Shown here in pieces: positions 22,023 to 29,813 of a stretch of 31,480 nucleotides of DNA. The stretch comes from CALGFI01 sp036374435 (lineage in GTDB: Bacteria; Actinomycetota; UBA4738; HRBIN12): positions 1 to 31,480 of the forward strand of contig DASUTU010000120.1 of assembly GCA_036374435.1 (NCBI GenBank). Direction: 5' to 3'. Each line of letters opens with the position of its first letter. Position 1 is the stretch's first letter. Made by a program: the position numbers and the translations under genes. The notes beneath the pieces are model-generated. The model saw only the letters and a program-made list of their open reading frames with translations, did no database searches and was not told the DNA's origin.

Positions 22023-22720
22023 CCCCGCACCACCTCGCGAAGCCGCAGGGTTCCCGAGTACATGGCCTTGCCCACCACACACGCCTCGACGCCGAGCTCG
22101 CGCAGGGCCCAGACGTCGTCGGCCACGCGCACGCCGCCGCTTGCGATGACGGGCCGGTCGGTGAGCTCGAGCGTGCGTTCGTACAGGCCGAGGTCCGGGC
22201 CGTCCATCGTGCCGTCCCGCGCGATCGAGGTCACGAGGAACCGCGGCGCCCCCGCATCGTGCAGGTCAGGCACCGCGTCTTCGAGCCTCGGTCCTTCCTC
22301 CTGCCAACCGTGGGTCATCACCTTGCCGTCACGGACGTCGACGGCGACGATCACGCCGTCGCCCGCGTGCTCCACCGCCTGCCTCACGAACCCGGGATCG
22401 AGCGCGGCCGCGGTCCCGAGGATGGCCCGGGTGGCGCCGTCGGCCAGCGCCCGTTCGATGGCCTCGATCGTCCGGAGCCCCCCGCCGAGCTGGACCGGGA
22501 TCGCCACGGCGCGGCAGATCGCCTTGACCACGTCGCGGTTCGAGCCGTCCTCGCGCGCGGCGTCCAGGTCCACGAGATGCAGGCGTCGGGCGCCCTCGGA
22601 CTCGAAGCGGCGCGCCACGTCGACCGGGTCGTCGTCGTAGACCGTCTCGGCCTCGACGTCGCCGCGGAACAGGCGAACCACGCGCCCCTGCCGCAGGTCG
22701 ATGGCCGGGATCACGATCAC
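22019..22720 (-). CDS. hisA: ProFAR isomerase
   Basis: GTG 22720 overlaps the hisH stop (GTGA). The 233-residue TIM-barrel product isomerises ProFAR to PRFAR. It starts MIVIPAIDLRQGRVVRLFRG with catalytic D8, followed by HLVDLDAA, QLGGGLR, IVAVDVRDGKV and TSIARDGTMDGPD. In some Actinobacteria the equivalent gene, priA, also serves tryptophan synthesis; that dual role cannot be decided here. Its 3' end overlaps hisF by 4 bp. Confidence 0.94.
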   Translation of the reverse strand: MIVIPAIDLRQGRVVRLFRGDVEAETVYDDDPVDVARRFESEGARRLHLVDLDAAREDGSNRDVVKAICRAVAIPVQLGGGLRTIEAIERALADGATRAILGTAAALDPGFVRQAVEHAGDGVIVAVDVRDGKVMTHGWQEEGPRLEDAVPDLHDAGAPRFLVTSIARDGTMDGPDLGLYERTLELTDRPVIASGGVRVADDVWALRELGVEACVVGKAMYSGTLRLREVVRG

Positions 22721-23322
22721 GACTCCGCCTCCCGCACGAATCCTTCGTAGATCCGCAGCCCCGGGAGCCCCGACTTCTCGGGGTGGAACTGCGTGGCGAA
22801 CAGGTTGTCTCGGGCCACCGCGGCGGCGAACAGACGCCCGTGTTCGGCGGCGCCGACGGTCGTCCCGACGGCGAGGTCCGGCGCGTACGAGTGGACGAAG
22901 TAGAACCGCGTACCCGTGGGCAGCTCGCCGGTGAACGGGTGAGGCTCCGTCCATCGCACGGTGTTCCAGCCCATGTGCGGCACCTTGACGTCCGGCGGCA
23001 ACCGCCGGACGATGCCGTCGAACAGCCCGAGGCCCGCGTCCGCGCTCTCCTCGCTTCCCTCGAACAGGATCTGCATTCCCACGCACACGCCGAACAAGGA
23101 CTTCCCGGAGGCGGCGAGCTCGAGCACGGCCCGGTCCAGGCCGCGCTCGCGCAGGTTCCGCATGCAGGCGCCGAAGTGCCCCACCCCGGGCACGACCACG
23201 CCGTCGGCGGCAAGCGCCGTCTCGGCGTCGTCGGTGACCTCGGGTTTGCCGCCGACGTATTCGATCGCCCGCGCCACGCTGCGCAGGTTCCCCATGCCGT
23301 AGTCGAGGATCGCGATCGTCAC
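22717..23322 (-). CDS. hisH: Imidazole glycerol phosphate synthase, glutaminase subunit
   Basis: GTG 23322 overlaps the hisB stop (GTGA). The 201-residue product is a class I glutamine amidotransferase that supplies ammonia to HisF. The nucleophile is C80 in LFGVCVGMQ, with H180 and E182 in FHPEKSG completing the triad. It begins MTIAILDYGMGNLRSVARA. Length is normal. The next gene, hisA, overlaps by 4 bp. Confidence 0.96.
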   Translation of the reverse strand: MTIAILDYGMGNLRSVARAIEYVGGKPEVTDDAETALAADGVVVPGVGHFGACMRNLRERGLDRAVLELAASGKSLFGVCVGMQILFEGSEESADAGLGLFDGIVRRLPPDVKVPHMGWNTVRWTEPHPFTGELPTGTRFYFVHSYAPDLAVGTTVGAAEHGRLFAAAVARDNLFATQFHPEKSGLPGLRIYEGFVREAES

Positions 23323-23900
23323 AACGACCCCTTCGTGCTCGGCACGTCGCCGCCGACGACGCGGACGGCGTCCTGGAGGCACTTCGCGAGCGCCTTGAAC
23401 TCGGCCTCGACCACGTGGTGCGGCGACCGCCCGGAGACCAGGCGGACGTGGAGCGTCATCTCGGCCACGGTGGCGAACGCACGCACGAAATCCTCGGTGA
23501 GGCCGGTGTCGTAGGTCCCGATCGCCTCGGCCGGCACGTCCACCTCGTGCACGACGAACGGCCGCCCCGACAGGTCGAGCGCAACGCTCACGGCGGCCTC
23601 GTCCAACGGCACCGTGATCGAGGCGAACCGGCGGATCCCGCGTTTGTCGCCCAGGGCCTCCTTCAGCGCCTGCCCCAGCGCGAGCCCCACGTCCTCCACG
23701 GTGTGGTGCCCGTCCACGTCGAGGTCGCCCTTGGCGGTGACGGTGAGACCGAACCCCGCGTGCGTCCCGAGCTGCTGGAGCATGTGGTCGAAGAACGGCA
23801 GGCCGGTGTCCGCGCTCGCCGAGCCCGTCCCGTCCAGCGTGAGCTCGACGCGCACGTTCGTCTCCTTCGTGGCACGCTCGACGGTCGATTCGCGGGTCAT
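23319..23900 (-). CDS. hisB: Imidazoleglycerol-phosphate dehydratase
   Basis: ATG 23900 overlaps the hisC stop by 4 bp. The 193-residue product is the single-function dehydratase, without the phosphatase domain fused to HisB in enterics. The two manganese-site segments are FFDHMLQQLGTHAG and DGHHTVEDVGLALGQ, with a second set at SGRSPHHVVEAEFKA. A separate histidinol phosphatase is therefore needed and is not seen in the window. Confidence 0.96.
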   Translation of the reverse strand: MTRESTVERATKETNVRVELTLDGTGSASADTGLPFFDHMLQQLGTHAGFGLTVTAKGDLDVDGHHTVEDVGLALGQALKEALGDKRGIRRFASITVPLDEAAVSVALDLSGRPFVVHEVDVPAEAIGTYDTGLTEDFVRAFATVAEMTLHVRLVSGRSPHHVVEAEFKALAKCLQDAVRVVGGDVPSTKGSL

Positions 23901-24946
23901 TGGCTCAGCACCTCCTCAAGGGCGGACAGGAACAGGTCGACCTCCTCCGGCGTCCCCGCGGTGACCCGGAGCGCCTCGGGGATCGCCGTGGTGAAGTCGC
24001 GGACCAGGACCCCGTGATCGAGGAGCGCCTGCCAGACCTCCCGCGCGGGCCTCGGTGGCCGGAACAGGACGAAGTTCGCGTCGGACGGGAACACCTCGAC
24101 GCCCATCGGCGGCAGGGCGTCCAGGATCCGGTCGCGTTCCTTGCGGATCGCGTCGAGGATCGCGAGCGCGTCCTCGCGGTGGTCGAGCGCGACCAGCCCC
24201 GCGGCCTGGGTGAGCGCGCCGAGGTGGTAGGGCAGTCGGACGCGCCGGAGGTCCAGGACGACCTCGCGGGAGGCCAGGCAGTACCCCAGGCGAGCGCCGG
24301 CCAGGGCGAAGGCCTTCGAGAACGTGCGGACCACGACGAGGTTCGGGTGGCGCATGACGAGCGACGCCGCGCTCTGGCCTCCGAACTCGACGTAGGCCTC
24401 GTCAACCACCACGAGCGCCGGGCCGTTCGCGGCGAGCTCGATCATGTCGGGCGGCTGCGTGTTCCCCGTTGGATTGTTCGGCGAACAGAAGAACACCACG
24501 TCGGGATCCGAGGCCAGCGCGCGCCCGACGTCCTCGACGCCGACCACCCACGGCTCATCCAGGACGATCGGGACGAGCTCCGAGTTGGTGACCCAGCACA
24601 GGCGCGAGTGCAACGCGTAGGTGGGCTCGAACAGCACCACCCGCCGGCCGGGCCCGGCGTAGGACTGGAGGACTTGGAGGAGGATCTCGTTCGAGCCGTT
24701 GGCGGCCCAGGTGCCTTCGACGGGGTGGCCGTGCACCTGCGCCAGTCGCGCCCGGAGCCGCTCGGCCTCCCGATCCGGATACCGGTTCAGGCCGACGTCG
24801 TGCACGGCGGCGGCCAGCGCCTCCCGGAACCGCCCGGGAAGCGGGTTGGGGCACTCGTTCGTGTTCAGCCGAGCCCGCACGTCGAGCTGCGGAGCCTCGT
24901 ACGGCTCCACGTCGCGCAGGCCGGGACGGGGAGTGGCCGGGTTCAC
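23897..24946 (-). CDS. hisC: Histidinol-phosphate aminotransferase
   Basis: GTG 24946 shares one base with the hisD stop (TAGTG). The 349-residue product is a fold-type I PLP enzyme. It has LNTNECPNPLP near the N-terminus, the FCSPNNPTGN segment, VVVDEAYVEF and the PLP lysine K211 in VRTFSKAFALAGARLGY. It transfers an amino group from glutamate to imidazole-acetol phosphate. Length and context in the his operon support HisC over other aminotransferases. Confidence 0.95.
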   Translation of the reverse strand: MNPATPRPGLRDVEPYEAPQLDVRARLNTNECPNPLPGRFREALAAAVHDVGLNRYPDREAERLRARLAQVHGHPVEGTWAANGSNEILLQVLQSYAGPGRRVVLFEPTYALHSRLCWVTNSELVPIVLDEPWVVGVEDVGRALASDPDVVFFCSPNNPTGNTQPPDMIELAANGPALVVVDEAYVEFGGQSAASLVMRHPNLVVVRTFSKAFALAGARLGYCLASREVVLDLRRVRLPYHLGALTQAAGLVALDHREDALAILDAIRKERDRILDALPPMGVEVFPSDANFVLFRPPRPAREVWQALLDHGVLVRDFTTAIPEALRVTAGTPEEVDLFLSALEEVLSQ

Positions 24947-26229
24947 TAGGTGCCTCCGCGTTCCGCTCGGACCTCGACGGCGCGGGCGTGGCCGATCAGC
25001 CCCTCGCTCCGGGCGAGCGCCGAGATCTCGGGTGCGAGCGCGGCCGCCGCCGCCGGCTCCATCTCGATCACCGACATGACCTTGACGAAGTCGGCCGCCC
25101 GAAGGCCGCTCGCGAACCGCGCCGTCCCGACCGTGGGCAACACGTGGTTCGAGGCCACGCCATAGTCGCCGAATGGCACGGGGGTCCAGGCGCCGACGAA
25201 GACCGCGCCGGCGTTGCGGAGCCCGGCGACGAACGGCCCCTGGGTGTCGAGGGTGAGCTGGAGGTGTTCGGGGGCGAGATCGTTCACGACCTCGACCGCC
25301 TGATCGAGGTCCGAGACCAGCACGGCGCGCCCGTTCTTCAGGGCTGTTTCGACGACGTCGCGACGGGCGGCCTTCGCCACCTCGGCGGTGAGCGCGTGTT
25401 CGACCGCATCAACGAGCGCAGGAGCGGTGGTCACGAGCGTCGCGAGCGCGTCCGGGTCGTGTTCGGCCTGGGCCACGAGGTCGATCGCGACCCATCTCGG
25501 ATCGGCCCCGCCGTCGGCGACGAGGACGAGCTCGCTGGGCCCCGCCAGCCCGTCGATGCCGACGACGCCGTTGAGCTGTCGTTTGGCTTCGGTGACGTAC
25601 GGGTTCCCCGGCCCGACCACCTTGTCCACGGCCGGGACGGACTCGGTGCCGTAGGCGAGCGCCGCCACTGCCTGCGCCCCGCCGACCTTGATCACCCGCG
25701 TGGCGCCGGCCCGGCGCGCTGCCGAGAGGACCGCCGGGTGCACCGAGCCGTCGGTCCGCGGCGGCGTGGCGATCACGATCTCCTCGACGCCGGCCACCGC
25801 CGCGGGCGCGACGGTCATGGCCACCGAGGAGGGGTAGACGGCGCGACCGCCCGGGACGTAACACCCCGCGGCGCGGATGGGGCGGACCCGTTCGCCGAAC
25901 CTGACGCCGTCACGGTCGTCCTGCCACTCGGGGGGGAGCTGGCGCCGGTGCAGGCCGGCGACGCGATCCACCATCGCCTCGATCGCGCGGCGGAGCGGCT
26001 CGGGCGTCTCTGCCTCGGCGTCGGCGAGCTCGTCGGGCGAGACGACGAGGTCGCGCTCGCGCAGGTCGGCGCCGTCGAACCGGAGCGTCAGGTCGAGGAG
26101 CGCGGCATCGCCCTCGTCGCGGACGCGCCGAACGATCTCGCGAACGGTGTCGGATACGTGAGGGTCGATCTCGAGGCGTCGGGGCTCGAGCCGCTCCCTC
26201 CGTTCCCGGAGGTCGAGGAGCTCGAGCAC
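24946..26229 (-). CDS. hisD: Histidinol dehydrogenase
   Basis: GTG 26229 directly follows the TAG of the 49-aa gene. The 427-residue product does the last two oxidations, histidinol to histidine. Motifs are GCYVPGGRAVYPSSVAM, the family signature around VDKVVGPGNPYVTEAKR and DGLAGPSELVLVAD, and the active-site EHLQL and FGDYGVASNHVLPT histidines. Length matches the family. It is the first his enzyme gene of the operon. Confidence 0.96.
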   Translation of the reverse strand: MLELLDLRERRERLEPRRLEIDPHVSDTVREIVRRVRDEGDAALLDLTLRFDGADLRERDLVVSPDELADAEAETPEPLRRAIEAMVDRVAGLHRRQLPPEWQDDRDGVRFGERVRPIRAAGCYVPGGRAVYPSSVAMTVAPAAVAGVEEIVIATPPRTDGSVHPAVLSAARRAGATRVIKVGGAQAVAALAYGTESVPAVDKVVGPGNPYVTEAKRQLNGVVGIDGLAGPSELVLVADGGADPRWVAIDLVAQAEHDPDALATLVTTAPALVDAVEHALTAEVAKAARRDVVETALKNGRAVLVSDLDQAVEVVNDLAPEHLQLTLDTQGPFVAGLRNAGAVFVGAWTPVPFGDYGVASNHVLPTVGTARFASGLRAADFVKVMSVIEMEPAAAAALAPEISALARSEGLIGHARAVEVRAERGGT

Positions 26230-26379
26230 CTAGTGCCCCTCGACGGCCTCGTGATGCTCCTGGGTGGGACGCGCGGCGCGCCGATCGCGCACGAACAGGA
26301 TCCAACCGCTCGCGGAGACGAAGGCCGCGGCGGCGATCAGCAGGCCTAGGGCCAGCAGGAACGCGCCTTCACGGTCCAT
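26230..26379 (-). CDS. 49-aa membrane protein heading the his operon
   Basis: ATG 26379 starts the peptide MDREGAFLLALGLLIAAAAF, one membrane helix that continues to about residue 31. A short basic and histidine-containing tail follows (RDRRAARPTQEHHEAVEGH). The TAG stop abuts the hisD GTG with no spacer, so hisD translation probably depends on it. TACCCT lies 9 nt upstream of the ATG. It is too short for most gene finders. I know of no family. A role as a leader that couples translation into hisD is as likely as an independent function. Confidence 0.65.
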   Translation of the reverse strand: MDREGAFLLALGLLIAAAAFVSASGWILFVRDRRAARPTQEHHEAVEGH

Positions 26380-26388
26380 GGAGCCGAC

Positions 26389-26394
26389 AGGGTA
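26389..26394 (-). promoter_or_regulatory. -10 element of the his operon
   Basis: TACCCT on the minus strand ends 9 nt before ATG 26379. No Shine-Dalgarno separates them. It is the only promoter-like site found ahead of the eight-gene unit ending at hisI. Confidence 0.45.
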
Positions 26395-26424
26395 CCGGAA
26401 ACGCCGTTCGCGGACGTGCCGTGA

Positions 26425-27288
26425 CTAGCGGTTTCGGCCCGCGGGCTCCCGCAGGTCGGACCAGTCGGACCGTGGCAATGCCGGTGCGGACGCCTTGCCG
26501 TTCGGCGACGAGATCTCGGCAGGCGCCGGGCGGCGACGACGTCGGAGCGCCGCCGCCACCACGAGCAGCAACGCCGCGGCGATGAGCACCCGGCCGTCCA
26601 CGAGCGGACGCTCCTCGGCCTCGATTGCCGCGGGCACCGGCGACGGGACCACCCCCAGCCCGTCACGGGCGTCGTTGACGAGCTCGCCCAAGACGGCGTT
26701 GTCTTCCTGGCTCTGCGCGAGCTGCGCCGTGGTCTCTTCGAGCCGCCGCTCGGCTCGACGGACGTCGCGGCGGAGACGCCAGATGGTGGTTTCGAGCCGA
26801 TACTGCTGAGTGAGGAGGTCGCCCTCTCGGGCCGTTTCGACGATCGAGATCGTGCCGGCGAGCGGCTCGCGCAGGCCGGACAACGTACACGGGTCGTTGC
26901 ACATCGCGATGGAGTAGATGCCGGACGGCACGTCCGGGACGGTGAATTCGAGCTCGAGCACGAACGTCGAGCCCCGATCCCGCTCGATCACGAACGTTCC
27001 GAGCCGGACGGCGTCCGCCGGGACCGGCCGTCCCTCGCGGAGAGCGTCCCCCTCGGGCAGCAGATACCCGTGGAACGGGCCGCGGTCGAGCAGCGACCGC
27101 TTCGCCGACGGGATGGAGACGTACGTGCTGGCGGTCGCCGGCCCACCGGGCAAGAAGTGGGTTCCCCCACTCCCACTCGCGCCCGGGCCCCGCACCTCGA
27201 AGAACGCTCCGCCGTTCGCGCCGGCGGTCGCCGGGAGCAAGAGGAGCCCACCCACCACCATGGCCACGAATCGCGTTCGCCCGCGCAT
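26425..27288 (-). CDS. Exported coiled-coil protein with C-terminal membrane anchor
   Basis: ATG 27288 follows GGGAGGC. The 287-residue product has a signal peptide (about residues 1-24, MVVGGLLLLPATAGA within it), an outer beta domain with FEVRGPGASGSGGTHFLPGG and a CNDPC pair, a coiled coil at about residues 165-215 (RLRRDVRRAERRLEETTAQL) and a membrane helix (VLIAAALLLVVAAAL) followed by RRRRRP. The topology is an outer domain on a stalk anchored in the membrane with a short cytoplasmic tail of about 40 residues. The family is unknown. It is divergent from the lipoprotein gene over a 139-bp gap. Confidence 0.8.
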   Translation of the reverse strand: MRGRTRFVAMVVGGLLLLPATAGANGGAFFEVRGPGASGSGGTHFLPGGPATASTYVSIPSAKRSLLDRGPFHGYLLPEGDALREGRPVPADAVRLGTFVIERDRGSTFVLELEFTVPDVPSGIYSIAMCNDPCTLSGLREPLAGTISIVETAREGDLLTQQYRLETTIWRLRRDVRRAERRLEETTAQLAQSQEDNAVLGELVNDARDGLGVVPSPVPAAIEAEERPLVDGRVLIAAALLLVVAAALRRRRRPAPAEISSPNGKASAPALPRSDWSDLREPAGRNR

Positions 27289-27379
27289 GACGCCTCCCTT
27301 CGCCGAACACCTACCTGACCGGCGCGAGCGACCTCGGGTTCCGAGGGAACCATCCGGGCTCTCACCGAGTAGTTCGGAC

Positions 27380-27404
27380 AGACGGCCGGTGCTCGAGGCC
27401 GTCT
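27380..27404 (+). promoter_or_regulatory. Inverted repeat in the divergent intergenic region
   Basis: AGACGGCC (27380-27387) and GGCCGTCT (27397-27404) form a perfect 8-bp stem with a 9-nt loop, ending 23 nt before the lipoprotein ATG and before its GGGAGG site. It could be an operator or an mRNA hairpin. No clear TAnnnT -10 was found close to either gene in this gap. Confidence 0.35.
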
Positions 27405-27427
27405 CGGGGTGCGAAGGGAGGACACCG

Positions 27428-28693
27428 ATGCGCAGGATCGCCGTCGTCGTGTCGGCGCTGACGCTGTTCGCCGCGGCGTGCGGTGGCGAGCCGACCCCGC
27501 GAATGGAGCGGGAGCGAACCACCTCGGCCCTGCCGAACGAGACCCTCCTGCTCGACACCGCCGGCGGCCCGCTCGCCGTGCAGGCCCCCGCCGGCTCGGT
27601 CCTCTCGGCGTTCCCGAGTGCCGTGCCCGGCCCCGACGGGTCGCTCGTGTATTCGGCCCGGGTCGAAGACGGGACGACGGTCCTGGATTCGCTCGTCGGA
27701 GCCACCGGTGAGCTCGCCTCGACCGCCGAGATCCGAGGTGAGTACCGCCTCGGCGTGGTCTCCGGCAGCGGCCGGGCGGCCGCGCTCACCGAGCCGCTTC
27801 CGAAGGGCTGGGACCCGTGGACGCCGGTCCCGAGGGCGAGCACCGAGATCGTCGTGGCCGACCCGGGCGGCGACGGCGAATTCGCGCGGTTCACGCTCCA
27901 GGGCAACTTCGAGCCCGAGGCGTTCTCGGTCGACGACCGCACCCTGTTCCTGCTCCAGCACCTGCCCGCCCTTCGCCCCGAGGCGTACCGCGTGACGCTG
28001 CTGGACCTGGCGAGCGGCAAGATGCGTCCGGCCTTCGGGCCGTTCAAGTCCCCTTCCGAGCGGATGCCCGGCATCCGGCTCCAGCAGCTCTGGGGCCCGA
28101 ACGGCGACCAGCTCTACACGTTGTATTCGAGCGCGAAGCCCGGGTACGCGCCCCATCAGGCGCCCGCCTCGTCGGATGCCGCCGTCTCGTTCGTCCACGT
28201 CCTCGACCTCGACGAGGGGTGGGCCCACTGTGTCGGCCTGCCCGAGGCCATGTGGGACCGGCCCGCAGCGCTCCAGGCCCTGGCCGCCTCGCCCGACGGC
28301 TCGAGGCTGTTCGTGGTGGACGCGCGGATCGGGATGGTGGCCGTCATGGACACCGAGACGCTCCAGGTCCGCGCCGGCGAGGTCGAGCTCGCCACGTCCG
28401 ACGTCCGGCGGACCACCGTGCGGACGAGCGCCGATGGTCGGACCTTGTTCGCGGCAACCTCGGGCGCGAGCTCGCAGATCGCGGTTATCGACGTCGCCAC
28501 GTTCGAGGTCGTGGATCGCTGGCCGGTGACCGGCTCGGTCTCGACGCTGGGGCTCTCGGCGGACGGCGAGCGCGTCTACGCCGCGGTCGGCGACGGGATC
28601 GCCGTGCTGGACGCGTCGACCGGCCGACCCCTCGGCGATGTGCCGTTGGAGCAGCCGAGCGACGTGACGAGCGTGATGCCGATCGCCGCTTGA
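27428..28693 (+). CDS. Lipoprotein with beta-propeller repeats
   Basis: ATG 27428 follows GGGAGGAC. The 421-residue product has a lipoprotein signal MRRIAVVVSALTLFAAAC with the lipid-carrying cysteine at residue 18. The mature part contains repeated blades with ASPDGSRLFVVDARIGMVAV, TSADGRTLFAATS and LSADGERVYAAVGDGIAVLD, typical of YVTN/WD40-like propellers. Members of this type bind ligands or proteins at the cell surface. No catalytic motif is visible. A surface sensor or scaffold is possible but not shown. Confidence 0.82.
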   Translation: MRRIAVVVSALTLFAAACGGEPTPRMERERTTSALPNETLLLDTAGGPLAVQAPAGSVLSAFPSAVPGPDGSLVYSARVEDGTTVLDSLVGATGELASTAEIRGEYRLGVVSGSGRAAALTEPLPKGWDPWTPVPRASTEIVVADPGGDGEFARFTLQGNFEPEAFSVDDRTLFLLQHLPALRPEAYRVTLLDLASGKMRPAFGPFKSPSERMPGIRLQQLWGPNGDQLYTLYSSAKPGYAPHQAPASSDAAVSFVHVLDLDEGWAHCVGLPEAMWDRPAALQALAASPDGSRLFVVDARIGMVAVMDTETLQVRAGEVELATSDVRRTTVRTSADGRTLFAATSGASSQIAVIDVATFEVVDRWPVTGSVSTLGLSADGERVYAAVGDGIAVLDASTGRPLGDVPLEQPSDVTSVMPIAA

Positions 28694-28735
28694 CGCGGAC
28701 GGTCGCGCACCAGCCGGATCGAGGATCATAGGCGG

Positions 28736-29809
28736 GTGGACCTGCCCGTCATGCCGCCGATCGCCCCGATGCTCGCCAAGTCGGTGGCAGAGATCCCCGT
28801 AGGCGAGCTCTCGTACGAGCCCAAGTGGGACGGGTTCCGCTCGATCGTGTTCCGGGACGGGGACGAAGTCGAGATCGGCAGCCGGAACGAACGGCCGATG
28901 ACCCGCTATTTCCCGGAGCTGGCCGACGCGTTCCGGGTGCACCTGGCGAAGCGCTGCGTCGTGGACGGCGAGATCGTGGTGCCCGGCCCCGAGGGCCGTC
29001 GCCTCGAGTTCGAGACGCTCCAGCAGCGCATCCACCCGGCGGACAGCCGCGTGCGGATGCTCGCCGAACGCACGCCGGCCCACTTCGTGGCGTTCGACCT
29101 CCTGGCGCTGGACGGGGACGACTACCGGGGACGCCCGTTCGCCGATCGCCGGGCCGCGCTGGAGCGAGCCTTGAAGAAGGCGACCTCCCCGGTCCACGTG
29201 ACGCCGGCCACGACCGACCCCAAGGTGGCCGGGGAGTGGTTCCGCCGGTTCGAGGGCGCCGGGCTCGACGGCGTGATCGCCAAGCCGCTCGCGGGGACGT
29301 ACCAGCCCGACAAGCGGGTGATGTTCAAGATCAAACACGAACGCACGGCCGATTGCGTGGTGGCCGGCTACCGCCTCCACAAGAGCGGCCCCGACGCCGT
29401 GGGCTCGCTGCTCCTGGGCCTCTACGAGGACTCGGGCGAGCTCACCAACGTTGGCGTGGTCGGGGCGTTCCCGATGCAGCGGCGACGCGAGCTGCTCGAG
29501 GAGCTGCGGTCGCTCGAGACCACGTTCGAGGGCCATCCGTGGGACTGGTCCAAGCTCGTCCCGGAAGGCACCCGCACCCCGAGGAGCTCGGAGTTCAGCC
29601 GGTGGAGCCAGGGGAAGGACCTGTCGTTCGTCCCGCTCCGGCCCGAGCGGGTGGTGGAGGTTCGCTACGACCACCTGGAGGGGCGGCGGTTCCGTCACAC
29701 GGCGCAGTTCGTGCGGTGGCGGCCCGACCGGGACCCGCGGTCGTGCACGTTCGACCAGCTCGACGAGCCGGTGAGCTACGACCTGGCCGAGGTGTTCGGG
29801 GAGCGATAG
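28736..29809 (+). CDS. ligC: ATP-dependent DNA ligase, LigC type
   Basis: The 357-residue product has the nucleotidyltransferase core followed by an OB-fold. The adenylated lysine is K30 in YEPKWDGFR. Further ligase motifs are EIGSRN, VVDGEIVV, FVAFDLLALDG, GLDGVIAKPL and MFKIKHERTADCVVAGYR. The length and lack of a fused polymerase or nuclease domain match the stand-alone LigC ligases of Actinobacteria, which join nicks in repair. No Ku or LigD gene lies nearby. GTG 28736 has GATCAT 6 nt upstream and no Shine-Dalgarno. The stop is 4 bp from the convergent ThyX-like gene. Confidence 0.9.
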   Translation: MDLPVMPPIAPMLAKSVAEIPVGELSYEPKWDGFRSIVFRDGDEVEIGSRNERPMTRYFPELADAFRVHLAKRCVVDGEIVVPGPEGRRLEFETLQQRIHPADSRVRMLAERTPAHFVAFDLLALDGDDYRGRPFADRRAALERALKKATSPVHVTPATTDPKVAGEWFRRFEGAGLDGVIAKPLAGTYQPDKRVMFKIKHERTADCVVAGYRLHKSGPDAVGSLLLGLYEDSGELTNVGVVGAFPMQRRRELLEELRSLETTFEGHPWDWSKLVPEGTRTPRSSEFSRWSQGKDLSFVPLRPERVVEVRYDHLEGRRFRHTAQFVRWRPDRDPRSCTFDQLDEPVSYDLAEVFGER

Positions 29810-29813
29810 CCGG

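Noticed and set aside
27362..29698. 778-codon minus-strand frame opposite the beta-propeller lipoprotein and LigC
   Set aside because: It is a shadow; the plus-strand genes have a signal peptide, ribosome-binding site and ligase active-site motifs.
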